Assembly (NCBI GenBank): GCA_024655945.1
Contig: JANLFK010000016.1
Location: 1-64,000 of the forward strand
From: a candidate division KSB1 bacterium
GTDB taxonomy: Bacteria > Zhuqueibacterota > Zhuqueibacteria > JANLFK01 > Oleimicrobiaceae
Length of the DNA stretch: 64,000 bases
Direction: 5' to 3'
Shown here: in pieces, positions 26,701 through 35,873 of the stretch
Numbering within the stretch: the stretch's first letter is position 1
How the letters are laid out: each line of letters opens with the position of its first letter
Notes under the pieces: model-generated
Told to the model about the DNA's origin: nothing
What the model saw: the letters and a program-made list of their open reading frames with translations, nothing else
Databases searched by the model: none
Made by a program: the position numbers and the translations under genes

Positions 26701-26897
26701 TTGCCAGCAGCGGCGACGTGCGCCTGGTGGTGTACGACATGTTGGGCCGGGAGGTTGCCACGCTGGTGGACCAGACACTGGCCCCGGGCCGCTATCGGGT
26801 ACAGTTTGACGCGCGCGGGCTGCCGTCCGGCACGTATTTTTGTCGCCTGGTATGCCGTGGCCAAGCTATGACCAGGAAGTTAGTCCTGGCCCGCTAA
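23796..26897 (+). CDS. T9SS-exported GHL10/DigH-like glycosidase (COG1649)
   Basis: 1033-aa secreted protein. The TIM-barrel domain (about 22-410) is the GHL10 (DUF187) family: FRATWVITWEHISP, GANMNAVLWQCRQSG, EAHKRGMEVHAWFNVFQ and IDGLHLDYVRWNEY. E. coli DigH of this family cleaves glycan strands already stripped of stem peptides. FN3-like (about 415-520), two SbsA/Big_5 Ig-like domains (about 525-745, AISFTFSKTMDKSSVEAAL), a jelly-roll-like region matching that of the upstream amidase, and a sorting domain (about 945-1033, HPAYPNPFNPVATIPFDI) follow. GGGAGG precedes ATG 23796. The neighbouring amidase would create exactly the denuded glycan DigH enzymes prefer. Confidence 0.9.
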   Translation: MKQLCSLLLSMILAHGLLASGNREFRATWVITWEHISPSLTAEQNKANVRAILDRHKGANMNAVLWQCRQSGTAYYNSSFEPWGYYAGYQYPGYDPLAYAIEEAHKRGMEVHAWFNVFQVSSTYPGAPAVLHPEWICRDRDGNPMTSNIAFSPGLEAVRAYTIAVAMEIVRNYDIDGLHLDYVRWNEYSNSKLSKKLAKMAEQQQWLDGMIPAEQLQDLQENAAGRYLYDIEHPYSAGVPAGFASWEDWWRWSVTEFVRVLHDSIQAVKPWVRLSPAALGKYNWSSWQGYGTVYQDAALWFNEGYIEQLTPMHYHWLTPDGFYAMLVGPSESWGPWIQKGIAEGRLFTVGPGSYQFAYEKVWYRHPAVVEVCRTVPWVDGFQFFSYGSWQAYQYWEEAGQTFFERKTKVRSGWSPHADVPDAPSIAIRKLDSLRYELTITPPPSVRTPHRYAIYRSEDDVIDLEQDRIVDVHFGITPYTVVEEFPGTQDYNGAYRYAATVLDRYWNESAPSNVVVTDPLPSFAPVVVATSPAEGDTVPVNAAISFTFSKTMDKSSVEAALTFVPPFEVTTMTWLDGKVLQIVPVRLQFATAYTVTVGASATDINGRRLDGNGDGVEGDPFVLRFATRRIDDVGPRVLVTYPAFPVGQAMDVDDVITLVFDELIKPASMTDTTVSVTSAAGEARVEALATATADRSLVCIRAWEPLAPETEYTVYVRNTIQDTTGNQMEDDFSWGFRTSKAHYVESRMIDDFSAAGNWEQPSYSGSTSGIVVANSTFGITSAVYLPASATRPVSKRSAFLTYEWMETPPPQGYLLREYLKTGPPRDVVFDTTYTLQVYLYGDASGNKFRFCLDEGTGTDWPYHEVSNWVTIDWYGWRLVEWHLSDPGSVGSWIGDGVMNGKAYRIDSFQLTRGETGAVRGRLFFDNLRLVKKSTEPVRVEPTGSNVPLAFMLHPAYPNPFNPVATIPFDIASSGDVRLVVYDMLGREVATLVDQTLAPGRYRVQFDARGLPSGTYFCRLVCRGQAMTRKLVLAR

Positions 26898-27013
26898 GCC
26901 GTTTGTGCGCAGATTGGGCAGGCGAGGGGGGCCGACGCGTGCGGGAGTTCGGTGCGCAGATGGGCCTGGTTGCGAGGTTCAGGACAGAGAGCAGAAGGAG
27001 GAGGCAGTTGCTC

Positions 27014-28120
27014 ATGGGGCGCGTGCTTGGATTGGCTGTCCTGGGGGGCGTTCTCATGCTCTTGGGGCTGGTCGGTTGCGCGGCCTTGCTGCCGGCAAGA
27101 AAGCCGTCTCTTAGCAAACAGGAGCTGGACGTGGCGGCACGTGTGGGCATCAGCGCCGAGCAGCTTCTGCGCATGCAAAAGACGCCACTCTCTCGCTTCA
27201 CAGAGCGGGAGGTCGACCTCTACCTGCGCTATCTCAGCGAGATGGAGCCAGACCTGCGCCTGCGCGTGCAACACTTGGCACGGAAGATGGTGGGCCAACC
27301 GTACCAGATTTTCCTTCTCGGCGAGTTTCCCTTTGAAATCTACGACCCCGATCCGCTCTTCAGCCTGCGCAAGAGCGACTGTCTTGTCTTCGCCGAGCAC
27401 ATATACGCCATGGCCCTGGCCTGGGACTGGCCAAGCTTCATGGCGCTCTTGCAGAGGATCCGCTACAAGGACGGGCGCATCGGCATGCTCACCAGGAACC
27501 ACTACACCGAAGCCGACTGGGTGGTGAACAACTCCTGGCTGGTGCAAGATTTCACTGCCGAGCTGGTGGGAGACCGCGCCGTGCCCGTGACCTCAGTGAT
27601 CGACCGCGCGCGCTTCTTTCGGCGATTCGGCATCGGCCAGGAAATCCCGCTCCAGGAGCTCAGCTGGTCCTACATCCCTTATGAACTCTTGCCGGAATTC
27701 ATCGATCGGCTGCAGCCCGGTGACTTTGTCAACATTGTGCGGGGCAACCAGGATGGCCTCTACGTGGGGCATGTGGGGCTCATCACCCGCAGCGCAGACG
27801 GCACAGTCAATCTGCTTCACTCCACGCACCCGCGGGTGGTAGAGGAGCCTCTCATGGGGCTTTACCGGGAAGCACCGGCGTTGCGCGCCGCCAGGGAGAA
27901 GGAAAACCGGCGGATCATGGCGCGCAACCGCAAGATCCAGGAGCACAACGAGCGCGTACGAAGGACCGGCAAAGGAAAGGAGAAACCGCTCCTCCCTGTC
28001 AAGCCCTACTTCTACGGGTTTCGCTTCTATCGCCTCAGGACGGATGCCCTTGGCGAGTTGCGCCGCCTGGATGGGCCGGAGGCCCCGCGCGTGCAGTTTG
28101 TGCCGCATTCAAACCTCTGA
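27014..28120 (+). CDS. DUF1460 NlpC/P60-like lipoprotein amidase
   Basis: 368-aa lipoprotein (MGRVLGLAVLGGVLMLLGLVGC, lipobox LVGC). DUF1460 proteins are NlpC/P60-superfamily cysteine hydrolases; a Bacteroides member has been characterised structurally as a cell-wall amidase. The nucleophile is probably Cys123 in RKSDCLVFAEH and the base His253 in YVGHVGLI; WVVNNSWLVQDFTAEL is another family block. ATG 27014 has GGAGGAGG about 9 nt upstream; the open frame runs back into the previous gene without a signal sequence, so the longer start is unlikely. The charged C-terminus (about 295-330, KENRRIMARNRKIQEHN) is unusual and may be a flexible tail. It belongs to the surrounding cell-wall set. Confidence 0.87.
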   Translation: MGRVLGLAVLGGVLMLLGLVGCAALLPARKPSLSKQELDVAARVGISAEQLLRMQKTPLSRFTEREVDLYLRYLSEMEPDLRLRVQHLARKMVGQPYQIFLLGEFPFEIYDPDPLFSLRKSDCLVFAEHIYAMALAWDWPSFMALLQRIRYKDGRIGMLTRNHYTEADWVVNNSWLVQDFTAELVGDRAVPVTSVIDRARFFRRFGIGQEIPLQELSWSYIPYELLPEFIDRLQPGDFVNIVRGNQDGLYVGHVGLITRSADGTVNLLHSTHPRVVEEPLMGLYREAPALRAAREKENRRIMARNRKIQEHNERVRRTGKGKEKPLLPVKPYFYGFRFYRLRTDALGELRRLDGPEAPRVQFVPHSNL

Positions 28121-28300
28121 GCCGCTTGCCGTGGGCAGACGGTGGCGCGAGCGCGGCAGGGGGCATTCGACCCGGGTAACTCCAACCTGGCTGCCTTCAT
28201 TGGGCTCAAGCCATCGATGTGGCGCCATGGACACGCAACCCAATTTGATGCCACATTGGCGGCGCAGACTCGGAGACGCGACGCACCCGGAGGAACGGCT

Positions 28301-30319
28301 ATGCGAAGAGTCGGCCTGTTTCTGTCCATTTTGCTCCTTTTTGCCGGCACTGTCGAGAGGGGAGTGGGGCAAACACAGACCTACCCCAAGCGCCTCAAGC
28401 GTTCAGAGAGCTTTTTGGGCATCCACTTCGATTTTCACGCGGGGGACGATTGCAAGGAAATCGGCAAGTACGTCAGTCGGGAGATGGTCGAGTACATCAT
28501 CGACACGGTAAAGCCGGACTATGTGCAATGCGACTGCAAGGGCCACCCCGGTGTCTCCAGCTACATGACCAAAGTCGGCCATCAGGCCCCGGGTTTTGTC
28601 TTGGACCCCCTCCGCATCTGGCGGGAGGCGACTGCCGAGCGCGGCGTGGCGCTCTATGTGCACTACTCCGGTGTGTGGGACGAGAAGGCCGTGCAAGCTC
28701 ATCCCGACTGGGCATGTGTGAATAACAAGGGGGAGGCGAGCAAGCAAAAGACCTCAGTCTTTGGGCCCTATGTGGACCAGCTCCTCATCCGCCAACTCAA
28801 AGAGTTGGCCGACGAGTATGGCATCGATGGCGTCTGGGTGGATGGGGACTGCTGGGCAGTTGAGTCCGATTACTCGCCCCGTGCGCTGGAGGCCTTCAAG
28901 GCAAAAACAGGGATCGCCGAGGCGCCCAAGTCACCCGAGGACCCACACTGGTTTGAATTCTTGGAGTGCCAGCGCGAGGGCTACCGGAGCTACCTGAACC
29001 ACTACGTCACCGAGCTCCATGCGCACCGCCCCGAGTTCCAAATTGCCAGCAACTGGTCTTTCACTTCTTTCATGCCGGAGGCGGTGAGTGTGCCTGTCGA
29101 TTTTCTTTCCGGCGACTATCTATGGCGGAACAGCGTCAATTCGGCGCGCTTCGAGGGGCGGGTGATGGCACAGCAGGGCAAGCCATGGGACCTGATGGCC
29201 TGGAGTTTTACCTGGACGGACCAGCTCTACAGCACAAAGTCTGTGCCCCAACTGCAGCAGGAAGCAGCCATTATCCTGGCATTGGGCGGAGGATTCCAGG
29301 CCTACTCTCCCCAGAAGCGCGACGGTTCCATTCGCCGGTGGCAGATGCGGGTGATGGCCGAAGTGGCACAATTCTGTCGCGCGCGCCAGGAACTTTGCCA
29401 CAAAGCCGAACTCGTGCCGCAGATCGGGTTGATCCTCTCCACTTCCGCATTCTACCGGGAAAGCCCAAAGCCGTTTGCCGGTTGGACTGAGGAGGTGAGC
29501 GGCATCAAAGGCATCCTCCAATGTCTTCTGGATGGCCAGCACGTCGTCGACGTTGTCATGGAGCATCACCTGCGGCAGCGCGCGCGGCAGTACCCGCTGC
29601 TCATCTACCCGGAATGGAGCTACATCGACCCAGAATTCAAGGCGTTGCTCCTGGAATACGTCGCCAGCGGCGGGAGGCTGTTGGTCATCGGGCCCAGGGC
29701 TGCTAAGCTCTTTGAGAAGGAGCTGGGGGTAACCTGTGAGGGCGAGCCGCAGAGGCGCGTCAACGGACTGGCGTACGGCGGGTTTCTGGCAGGCATCAAC
29801 TCCGAGTACCAGCCGGTTCAACTCGGTCCAGGAGTTCGCCCATTTGGCGAAATCTACGAGAACAATGACTTTTTCGGCGAGCCGGCCGTTGCGGCCTCGA
29901 TTGCCGACTATGGGCAGGGACAGATCGCCGCGGTCTACCTGAACCTTGGCGAGCGGTACATGAATTTGGCGACTACGGTCAGTCGCGACTTTCTCAGCGC
30001 CTTGGTCCGTGAACTCTTTCCTTCCCCGCTCGTGGAGGTCACCGGTTCGCATAACGTGGATGTGACCGTCAGCCGCAAGGAGGGCAGACTGTTGATCAAT
30101 CTGGTCAACACTGCCGGTCTCCACTCCGATAGCAGGGTGAGCGTGTTCGACCAGATTCCGGCCGTGGGCCCGCTGACCGTGAGCGTGCGGCAGGCCAGCA
30201 AGCCGAAAGCGGTAAGCCTCATGCCATCGGGCATGAAGTTGCAGTTCCACTTCCGGGACGGCAAGCTTACGCTGACGGTGCCGAGGCTGGAGATTCACGA
30301 GGTCGTGGCGTTGGAGTGA
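28301..30319 (+). CDS. Secreted TIM-barrel glycosidase-like protein with GATase-like domain
   Basis: 672-aa exported protein (signal peptide about 1-26, LFLSILLLFAGTVERGVGQ). The N-terminal half resembles GH29/GH42-type and Hypothetical glycosyl hydrolase TIM barrels: LGIHFDFHAGDDCKEIG, VALYVHYSGVWDE and IDGVWVDGDCWAVESDY, where an Asp in DGDCW may be the nucleophile. The second half (about 430-560, PLLIYPEWSYIDPEFKALL, GGRLLVIGPRAAKLFE) looks like the class-I GATase-like or trimerisation domain of GH42-type beta-galactosidases; a small beta-sandwich ends the protein. GGAGGA lies 6 nt before ATG 28301. There is no sorting domain, unlike its neighbours. Exact family and substrate are unresolved. 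Confidence 0.75.
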   Translation: MRRVGLFLSILLLFAGTVERGVGQTQTYPKRLKRSESFLGIHFDFHAGDDCKEIGKYVSREMVEYIIDTVKPDYVQCDCKGHPGVSSYMTKVGHQAPGFVLDPLRIWREATAERGVALYVHYSGVWDEKAVQAHPDWACVNNKGEASKQKTSVFGPYVDQLLIRQLKELADEYGIDGVWVDGDCWAVESDYSPRALEAFKAKTGIAEAPKSPEDPHWFEFLECQREGYRSYLNHYVTELHAHRPEFQIASNWSFTSFMPEAVSVPVDFLSGDYLWRNSVNSARFEGRVMAQQGKPWDLMAWSFTWTDQLYSTKSVPQLQQEAAIILALGGGFQAYSPQKRDGSIRRWQMRVMAEVAQFCRARQELCHKAELVPQIGLILSTSAFYRESPKPFAGWTEEVSGIKGILQCLLDGQHVVDVVMEHHLRQRARQYPLLIYPEWSYIDPEFKALLLEYVASGGRLLVIGPRAAKLFEKELGVTCEGEPQRRVNGLAYGGFLAGINSEYQPVQLGPGVRPFGEIYENNDFFGEPAVAASIADYGQGQIAAVYLNLGERYMNLATTVSRDFLSALVRELFPSPLVEVTGSHNVDVTVSRKEGRLLINLVNTAGLHSDSRVSVFDQIPAVGPLTVSVRQASKPKAVSLMPSGMKLQFHFRDGKLTLTVPRLEIHEVVALE

Positions 30320-30466
30320 TTGAACGGGGTTCCCAAAGCTCTGCGGCTCTTTTCCTGAACGGGGCTCCATAGGCTCCCTGGCTGCGCGGCCGAGTGAGCG
30401 GGCGGGCGCCTGGGCGGCCATGAGGGGTGAAGGGTGGCGATCTCGTCACGTGGCGAATTTTTCCTC

Positions 30467-30494
30467 TTGACTTTTTCGAAAAAAGGGCTACATT
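30467..30494 (+). promoter_or_regulatory. Sigma70-type promoter for module C
   Basis: TTGACT (30467-30472), a 16-bp spacer and TACATT (30489-30494). The surrounding GAATTTTTCCTCTTGACTTT nearly repeats the sequence ahead of module A (from 95). The leader is about 100 nt. Confidence 0.75.
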
Positions 30495-30598
30495 ACAAAA
30501 CAGTCGGGGATGGCTGCGGCAGCTGTCGACCGTGGGGTAGTTGCCGAGCAGCCAGTGAGGGGGAGGAAACCAAGGCCTACCTCGGAGGAGTGCACGTC

Positions 30599-33500
30599 AT
30601 GAAGCTTATTACTAAGGCACTTGTGACGCTCCTTGTCGGCGGGATGGCGTGCGTCTGCCTTGCAGGCACCACCGGGAAGATCGCCGGTACTGTAATCGAC
30701 AAGGAGACAAAGGCGCCGCTTCCGGGCGTCAACGTGGTCATCGAGGGTACGACCATGGGGGCGGCCACCAACCTGCAAGGCTACTACGTGATCCTGAACG
30801 TCCCACCTGGCACCTACACCCTGCGCGCCTCCATGATCGGCTACACGCGGGTCACTGCTACGCAGGTGCGGGTGAGCATCGACCAAACCACGACCGTGGA
30901 CTTTCAACTGCAGCCGGAGACGCTGATGGGGCAGGAGGTGACGGTGGTCGCCGAGCGGCCGGTAGTGCAGAAGGATGTCTCCGCCAGTGTGGCCAGCTTG
31001 AACTTCAAGGAGATCGAGGCGCTGCCCATGGTGCGGGTCGCGGAGGTGGTGGGATTGGAGGCAGGCGTCATCGGGCTCACCATCCGCGGCGGTGGCAGCG
31101 AACAGACCAACTTTGTCGTCAACGGCTTTTCCCTGCGCGACGAGCGGACTTTCCAACCCTACACCGGCATCAGCTACACCTCCATTGACGAAATCAAGAT
31201 TCAGACGGGCGGCTTCAGCGCCGAATTCGGCAACATCCGCTCTGGGTTGATAAACGTGGTGACCAAGGAAGGGAGCAGGGACAAGTACAGCTTCGGCTTC
31301 TTGGGGAGGTACCGCCCACCTGGCCCCAAGCATTTCGGGCACGCCCCCTACTCCCGCGACTCCTACTGGATCCGCCCGTATGTGGATGACGCCGTCTGCT
31401 GGACGGGAACCAAGAACGGCGCTTGGGACGCGTACACGCAGAAGCAGTTCGTCGAGTTCGAGGGGTGGAATGCGGTTTCGGCCAAGACCTTGGCAAACGA
31501 TGACCCCAACGACGACCTCACCCCCGCTGCTGCCCAACAAGTCTTTTTATGGGAGCACCGGCGCATTTTGGAAGTGAGGGACCATGACTATGACGTAGAC
31601 ATGAGCTTCGGCGGGCCGGTACCCGTGGTGAGCCAGTTTCTTGGTGACCTGCGCTTCTTTGCCTCTTATCGGCGCACGCGCGAAATGTACGTGGTGCCCC
31701 TTTCCACCGACTGGTACCGCGACTACCATGGGCAGCTCAAGCTGACCTCAGACCTGAGGCCCGGCCTGAAGCTCATGGTAGAAGGGATGATGGGTGGCGA
31801 GAACGGCACCAATGACAACAACTCAGGCCTGCCCGGCATCTTCCGCAGCCCGGAGGGCATTGCCGACGCCCTGAGCAACGGCCCCAAGTACATTGACGGC
31901 CGCATGTTCGGCGACGCGTACTGGTGTCCGTCTACCTACAAGCGGAACAGCGTCGGGGCCAAGTTGACCCACGTACTCAATCCAGCCACTTTCTACGAAA
32001 TAACGCTGCAGCGCTACCACACCAGCTACGACACCAATCCCGGGCGGGCACGCGATACCTCGCGCGTCTACCTGTTCGGCAACAACTATTGGGTGGACGA
32101 GGCACCATTCGGCTACCAGCCGGCCCCGAGCACCGGCATCGTGGGCTTGCGCATGGGCGTAGGCATGAGCAACTCGCGCGACAGCAGCAAAGTCACCGTC
32201 TGGTCGCTACGTGCGGACTTTACGAGCCAGCTCAATCGCCACAACAATCTGAAGACCGGCGTGGAGTTTGTTTACACCGACAACAAAGTCAACTATGCCT
32301 CGGTAGACAAGTTCCTGCCCAGCGGTCGGTCAAAGTCCAAATGGCACACCTACCCGGTGCGCGGTGCGGTTTACGTGCAGGACAACCTGGAATTCGAGGG
32401 GATGATTGCTAACGTGGGCCTGCGCCTTGACTATTCGCACGCCGGCGGCGAGTGGTACGTCTACGATCCGTTCACCCGTGCGTTTTCAGCGGAAAGGTCT
32501 TTGGGCATCGACACGCTGCTGGCCAAGGAGCCTACCAAGCGCATTCTCGAGCTCAGCCCACGGCTGGGCGTGGCTTTCCCCATCACGGTCAACAGCAAGC
32601 TGTACTTCAACTACGGCCATTTCCGGCAGTTGCCGCTGCCCGAAAACCTCTTCCTGCTGCGCCGGTTCACGGACAACAATGCCGTCACCAGGATCGCTGA
32701 CCCCAACAACCCGCTGCCCAGGACGATCGCCTACGAATTGGGATATGAGCACAGCTTGTTCAATCAGTTTCTGTTGCGCTTGGCGGGGTACTACAAAGAC
32801 GCCTCCCTGCAGTCGCGGCTGGTCACGTATGTCAGCCGGGATAACAAGGTCAACTACAGTGTTACCAAGCCCTATTCCTATCAAGACACGCGTGGCTTCG
32901 AGTTGACCCTGCGCAAGAATCGTGGTCAGTGGGTGCAGGGCTTTGTCAACTATACCTACGACGTGACCACCGCCGGCAATTTTGGCTTCGGCACGTACTA
33001 TGAAAACCCGGCCGAGCAACGGCGCTACGAACGCGAGACCCGCTCCCACTATCAGGAGAAGCCGGTGCCGCGGCCGTATTCGCGCGCCAATATCGACTTT
33101 TTCACGCCGCAGGAATTTGGCCCCGAGGTCCTCGGCCTGTCGCTCCTCGGCGACTGGCGCTTGAACGTGCTGGCGGTGTGGCGCTCCGGCTACCACTTCA
33201 CCTGGACCGGAGGTGGAACGATACCGGGCATCCAGTACAACGTGCAGTGGCGTGACTACTACAACGTCGACCTCCGTCTGAGCAAGAACTTGCGCCTCGG
33301 CTTTGCTAACGTGGAGTTTTTTGTGGACGTGTACAATCTTTTCAATATCCGCTACATGACCCAATATGGCTTTGTCGACGGCAAGGACTATGAGGCGTAC
33401 ATGAAGTCGCTCCACCTGCCAGCGGGTATTGGCAACCGGCTTGCCTACGGAAATATCCCAGGCAACGATAGGCCTGGCGACTACCGCAAAGATGGCGTGA

Positions 33501-33751
33501 AATTTCAGCCGATGGAATTTGTGCCGAACATGAACGACGTCAGCAGGCTTAACCCTCAGGTCATTTACTACGACAAGAGCAGGGACAACTTCTTCGAGTG
33601 CATCGGTGGGCAATGGGTGATGGTGCCAGAGCCGAAGCTCAAGAAGTTGCTGGACGAGAAGGCCCACATCGACATGCCGAACCAGCAGTACTTCACGTTC
33701 CTGCATCCGCGGGACGTGTACTGGGGCGTGCGGCTGTGGGTGAACTACTAG
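30599..33751 (+). CDS. SusC-like TonB-dependent receptor (module C)
   Basis: 1050-aa receptor with a signal peptide (MKLITKALVTLLVGGMACVCLAG), a carboxypeptidase-regulatory-like domain (about 22-105, GTVIDKETKAPLPGVNV), GQEVTVVAERP, a plug (about 115-230, LTIRGGGSEQTNFVVNG) and a barrel ending VYWGVRLWVNY. Its N-terminal 110 residues and C-terminal 100 are much closer to the module A receptor than to module B. A 36-nt stretch (33592-33627) is identical to 3344-3379. ATG 30599 has GGAGGAG 8 nt upstream; the frame is open to 30434, but that start would precede the promoter -10 box. Substrate unknown. Confidence 0.93.
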   Translation: MKLITKALVTLLVGGMACVCLAGTTGKIAGTVIDKETKAPLPGVNVVIEGTTMGAATNLQGYYVILNVPPGTYTLRASMIGYTRVTATQVRVSIDQTTTVDFQLQPETLMGQEVTVVAERPVVQKDVSASVASLNFKEIEALPMVRVAEVVGLEAGVIGLTIRGGGSEQTNFVVNGFSLRDERTFQPYTGISYTSIDEIKIQTGGFSAEFGNIRSGLINVVTKEGSRDKYSFGFLGRYRPPGPKHFGHAPYSRDSYWIRPYVDDAVCWTGTKNGAWDAYTQKQFVEFEGWNAVSAKTLANDDPNDDLTPAAAQQVFLWEHRRILEVRDHDYDVDMSFGGPVPVVSQFLGDLRFFASYRRTREMYVVPLSTDWYRDYHGQLKLTSDLRPGLKLMVEGMMGGENGTNDNNSGLPGIFRSPEGIADALSNGPKYIDGRMFGDAYWCPSTYKRNSVGAKLTHVLNPATFYEITLQRYHTSYDTNPGRARDTSRVYLFGNNYWVDEAPFGYQPAPSTGIVGLRMGVGMSNSRDSSKVTVWSLRADFTSQLNRHNNLKTGVEFVYTDNKVNYASVDKFLPSGRSKSKWHTYPVRGAVYVQDNLEFEGMIANVGLRLDYSHAGGEWYVYDPFTRAFSAERSLGIDTLLAKEPTKRILELSPRLGVAFPITVNSKLYFNYGHFRQLPLPENLFLLRRFTDNNAVTRIADPNNPLPRTIAYELGYEHSLFNQFLLRLAGYYKDASLQSRLVTYVSRDNKVNYSVTKPYSYQDTRGFELTLRKNRGQWVQGFVNYTYDVTTAGNFGFGTYYENPAEQRRYERETRSHYQEKPVPRPYSRANIDFFTPQEFGPEVLGLSLLGDWRLNVLAVWRSGYHFTWTGGGTIPGIQYNVQWRDYYNVDLRLSKNLRLGFANVEFFVDVYNLFNIRYMTQYGFVDGKDYEAYMKSLHLPAGIGNRLAYGNIPGNDRPGDYRKDGVKFQPMEFVPNMNDVSRLNPQVIYYDKSRDNFFECIGGQWVMVPEPKLKKLLDEKAHIDMPNQQYFTFLHPRDVYWGVRLWVNY

Positions 33752-33787
33752 TGGCCTTGGTCTCAACCGTACGTCGAGGGCAAAGAG

Positions 33788-35848
33788 ATGAGCGCCTGGA
33801 CTAAGAGAAACTCTTGGCTAGTGGCAGTGCTCAGTGGGGTACTGGCACTGCCAGGGGCCGTGTTCGGCCAGTACGACATTCGCTGGATGGCCGTGGGCTC
33901 GCTGCACAATTGGTACTCCAGCATCGGCTCCGAGATCGAGCACGGCTTTATGAAGGTGCAGCAGTACGGCATGCAATGGCCGGCCATTTACCAGTACCAG
34001 GACATGCAGGCGGCCAAGGCGTTGTGGATCGGCTGCAAGAACTTTACCGACCAGAACGGCATGTTCTTTCCGTACAAGGTGGTGCACGTGGGGCCGCGCG
34101 TGTCTGGCGGTGGCGAGTTCTTTCCCATCAAGATGGAGATGGTAAGCCGGTTCGAGCCACCGGTGGTGTTTGTGGATGGCGCACTTTCGTACGAGAAGCC
34201 TGTGGACAACAACCGCGTCGATCCGAGCATGAAGGCGGACAGGATGATCATCAATGTCACCAACTGCCAGCTCGGCATCACCATGACGCGCAAGATTTTC
34301 CAATTCAGCAACCCCTATCACGACAATTACATCGTCAGTGACTACACCTTCACCAACACGGGCAACGTGGATGACGACCCGGAAATCGAACTGCCCAATC
34401 AGACCCTGGACGACGTCTACTTCTTTTTCCAGTTCCGGTGGGCGGTTTGTCGCGAGACCCGTTATCTCATCGGCAACGCCACCGGCTGGGGCATAAACCT
34501 GATGCTGGACGCCCGAGGTGATGGCGTAAAGGTCGACCCACCGAACGAGAACTTCCGCTGTCAGTTCGGATGGCACGGCAAGTATCCGCCGTTTACGTTG
34601 TACGACAACATCGGGGCGCCCATCTGGAGCCCGCAAGGCTCAGCGGGTTACATTGGGGCGGCCGACACTGTGGGGAGGCTCGGCGCTGCGCAGTTCATCG
34701 GCGTGGTGACGCTGCACGCTGACCACTCGCCCACTGACCCCAGCGACGACCCCATGCAGCCATCCACCACCACCTACGAGTCCTCCGACGCGCCGAACAC
34801 TTCGCAGAACGATCCGTTCAACATCGCGCGCATGGAGTCGGAGTACGGCTGGATGTCCAAGGGGCACATGTCGCCGCGGCACTGCGACAAGGTGGAGCCC
34901 AGCGGCGATTTCGCCTCGCCTACCGGTGATCCGGCACTGGGCACCCCGGGTGGCTTCTCGGCCTGCATCGGCTATGGCCCCTACACGTTGCGTCCGGGGG
35001 AGAGCATCCACATTGTGTGGGCAGAAGCGGCCGCCGGGCTGAGCCGGGAGATGTGCATCGAGATTGGCAAGCAGTACAAGAAGGGCATCATCGATGCGCG
35101 TACCAAGAATCAGTGGGTGCTCACCGGTCGCGACTCGCTATTCCAGACCTTCCGGCGCGCCATCGCCAACCATAACTCCGGCTACACCATGGCCGAGCCG
35201 CAGTTCCCACCCAGCGAGGTGTACATCAGCGGTGGCGGTGACCGCATCAACTTGGAATGGAAAGTCTACGACGATGCGCCTCGTCCGCTGAGCTTCGAAA
35301 TATGCCGTGCCAAGGGAAGGTATGACAGCACCTACACCCTCGTCTACCGCGCTGGACCGGATGAGCGCTCGTTCAAGGACAGGCAGCTGGAGCGTGGGAC
35401 GTCGTACTATTACTACGTGGTCGCCGTAGGGCCAGAGATGCCGGGCAACCCGGCGTTGAACATTCCCGCCCACACGCTGAAGAGCAATCGTTACTACACG
35501 CAGGCCTACGACCCTACGAACTTGAAGCGGCCCGCAGGAGAGAAGCTGAGCGATATCCGGATTGTGCCGAACCCGTACAACATCTCCGCAGACCCCAACA
35601 ATCTGCTCTTCCCGGGTGAAGGGGACAAGATTGCTTTCTTCAACATCCCGGGCGAATGTACCATTCGCATCTTCACGGAGAGTGGCGAGCTCATCAAGAC
35701 CATCGAGCACACCGACGGGACGGGTGATGCCTATTGGAACTGCACCACCTCCTCGAACCAGGTGATTGTGAGCGGCGTCTACTTAGTGGTGGTCACCGAC
35801 CACAAGACTGGCAAGAGCGCGGTGGAGAAATTGGTGGTTATCCGGTAA
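33788..35848 (+). CDS. Secreted module protein with FN3-like domain and PNPYN-type sorting domain (module C)
   Basis: 686-aa third paralogue of the 3545 and 11263 products. It has a signal peptide (about 1-27, LSGVLALPGAVFGQ), conserved blocks FSNPYHDNYIVSDYTFTNTG and GRLGAAQFIGVVTLHADHS, an FN3-like domain (about 475-570) and a terminal domain beginning RIVPNPYNI and ending AVEKLVVIR. Its C-terminus is longer by a loop (SADPNNLLFPGEG) and has VVVTDHKTGK in place of the FETPDGQ of the other two. The ribosome site is weak (GCAAAGAG). It lies 36 nt after the receptor. Function unknown; co-occurrence in all three modules is the main clue. Confidence 0.84.
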   Translation: MSAWTKRNSWLVAVLSGVLALPGAVFGQYDIRWMAVGSLHNWYSSIGSEIEHGFMKVQQYGMQWPAIYQYQDMQAAKALWIGCKNFTDQNGMFFPYKVVHVGPRVSGGGEFFPIKMEMVSRFEPPVVFVDGALSYEKPVDNNRVDPSMKADRMIINVTNCQLGITMTRKIFQFSNPYHDNYIVSDYTFTNTGNVDDDPEIELPNQTLDDVYFFFQFRWAVCRETRYLIGNATGWGINLMLDARGDGVKVDPPNENFRCQFGWHGKYPPFTLYDNIGAPIWSPQGSAGYIGAADTVGRLGAAQFIGVVTLHADHSPTDPSDDPMQPSTTTYESSDAPNTSQNDPFNIARMESEYGWMSKGHMSPRHCDKVEPSGDFASPTGDPALGTPGGFSACIGYGPYTLRPGESIHIVWAEAAAGLSREMCIEIGKQYKKGIIDARTKNQWVLTGRDSLFQTFRRAIANHNSGYTMAEPQFPPSEVYISGGGDRINLEWKVYDDAPRPLSFEICRAKGRYDSTYTLVYRAGPDERSFKDRQLERGTSYYYYVVAVGPEMPGNPALNIPAHTLKSNRYYTQAYDPTNLKRPAGEKLSDIRIVPNPYNISADPNNLLFPGEGDKIAFFNIPGECTIRIFTESGELIKTIEHTDGTGDAYWNCTTSSNQVIVSGVYLVVVTDHKTGKSAVEKLVVIR

Positions 35849-35873
35849 GCGGATCCAAGCATAGGGTAGTGCC

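Noticed and set aside
26840-27013. Upstream extension of the DUF1460 gene
   Set aside because: It would overlap the GHL10 gene and hide an excellent lipoprotein signal; GGAGGAGG precedes ATG 27014.
30330-30430. Possible terminator after the 28301 gene
   Set aside because: The two GAACGGGG repeats are direct, not inverted, and I find no stem with a T-run.
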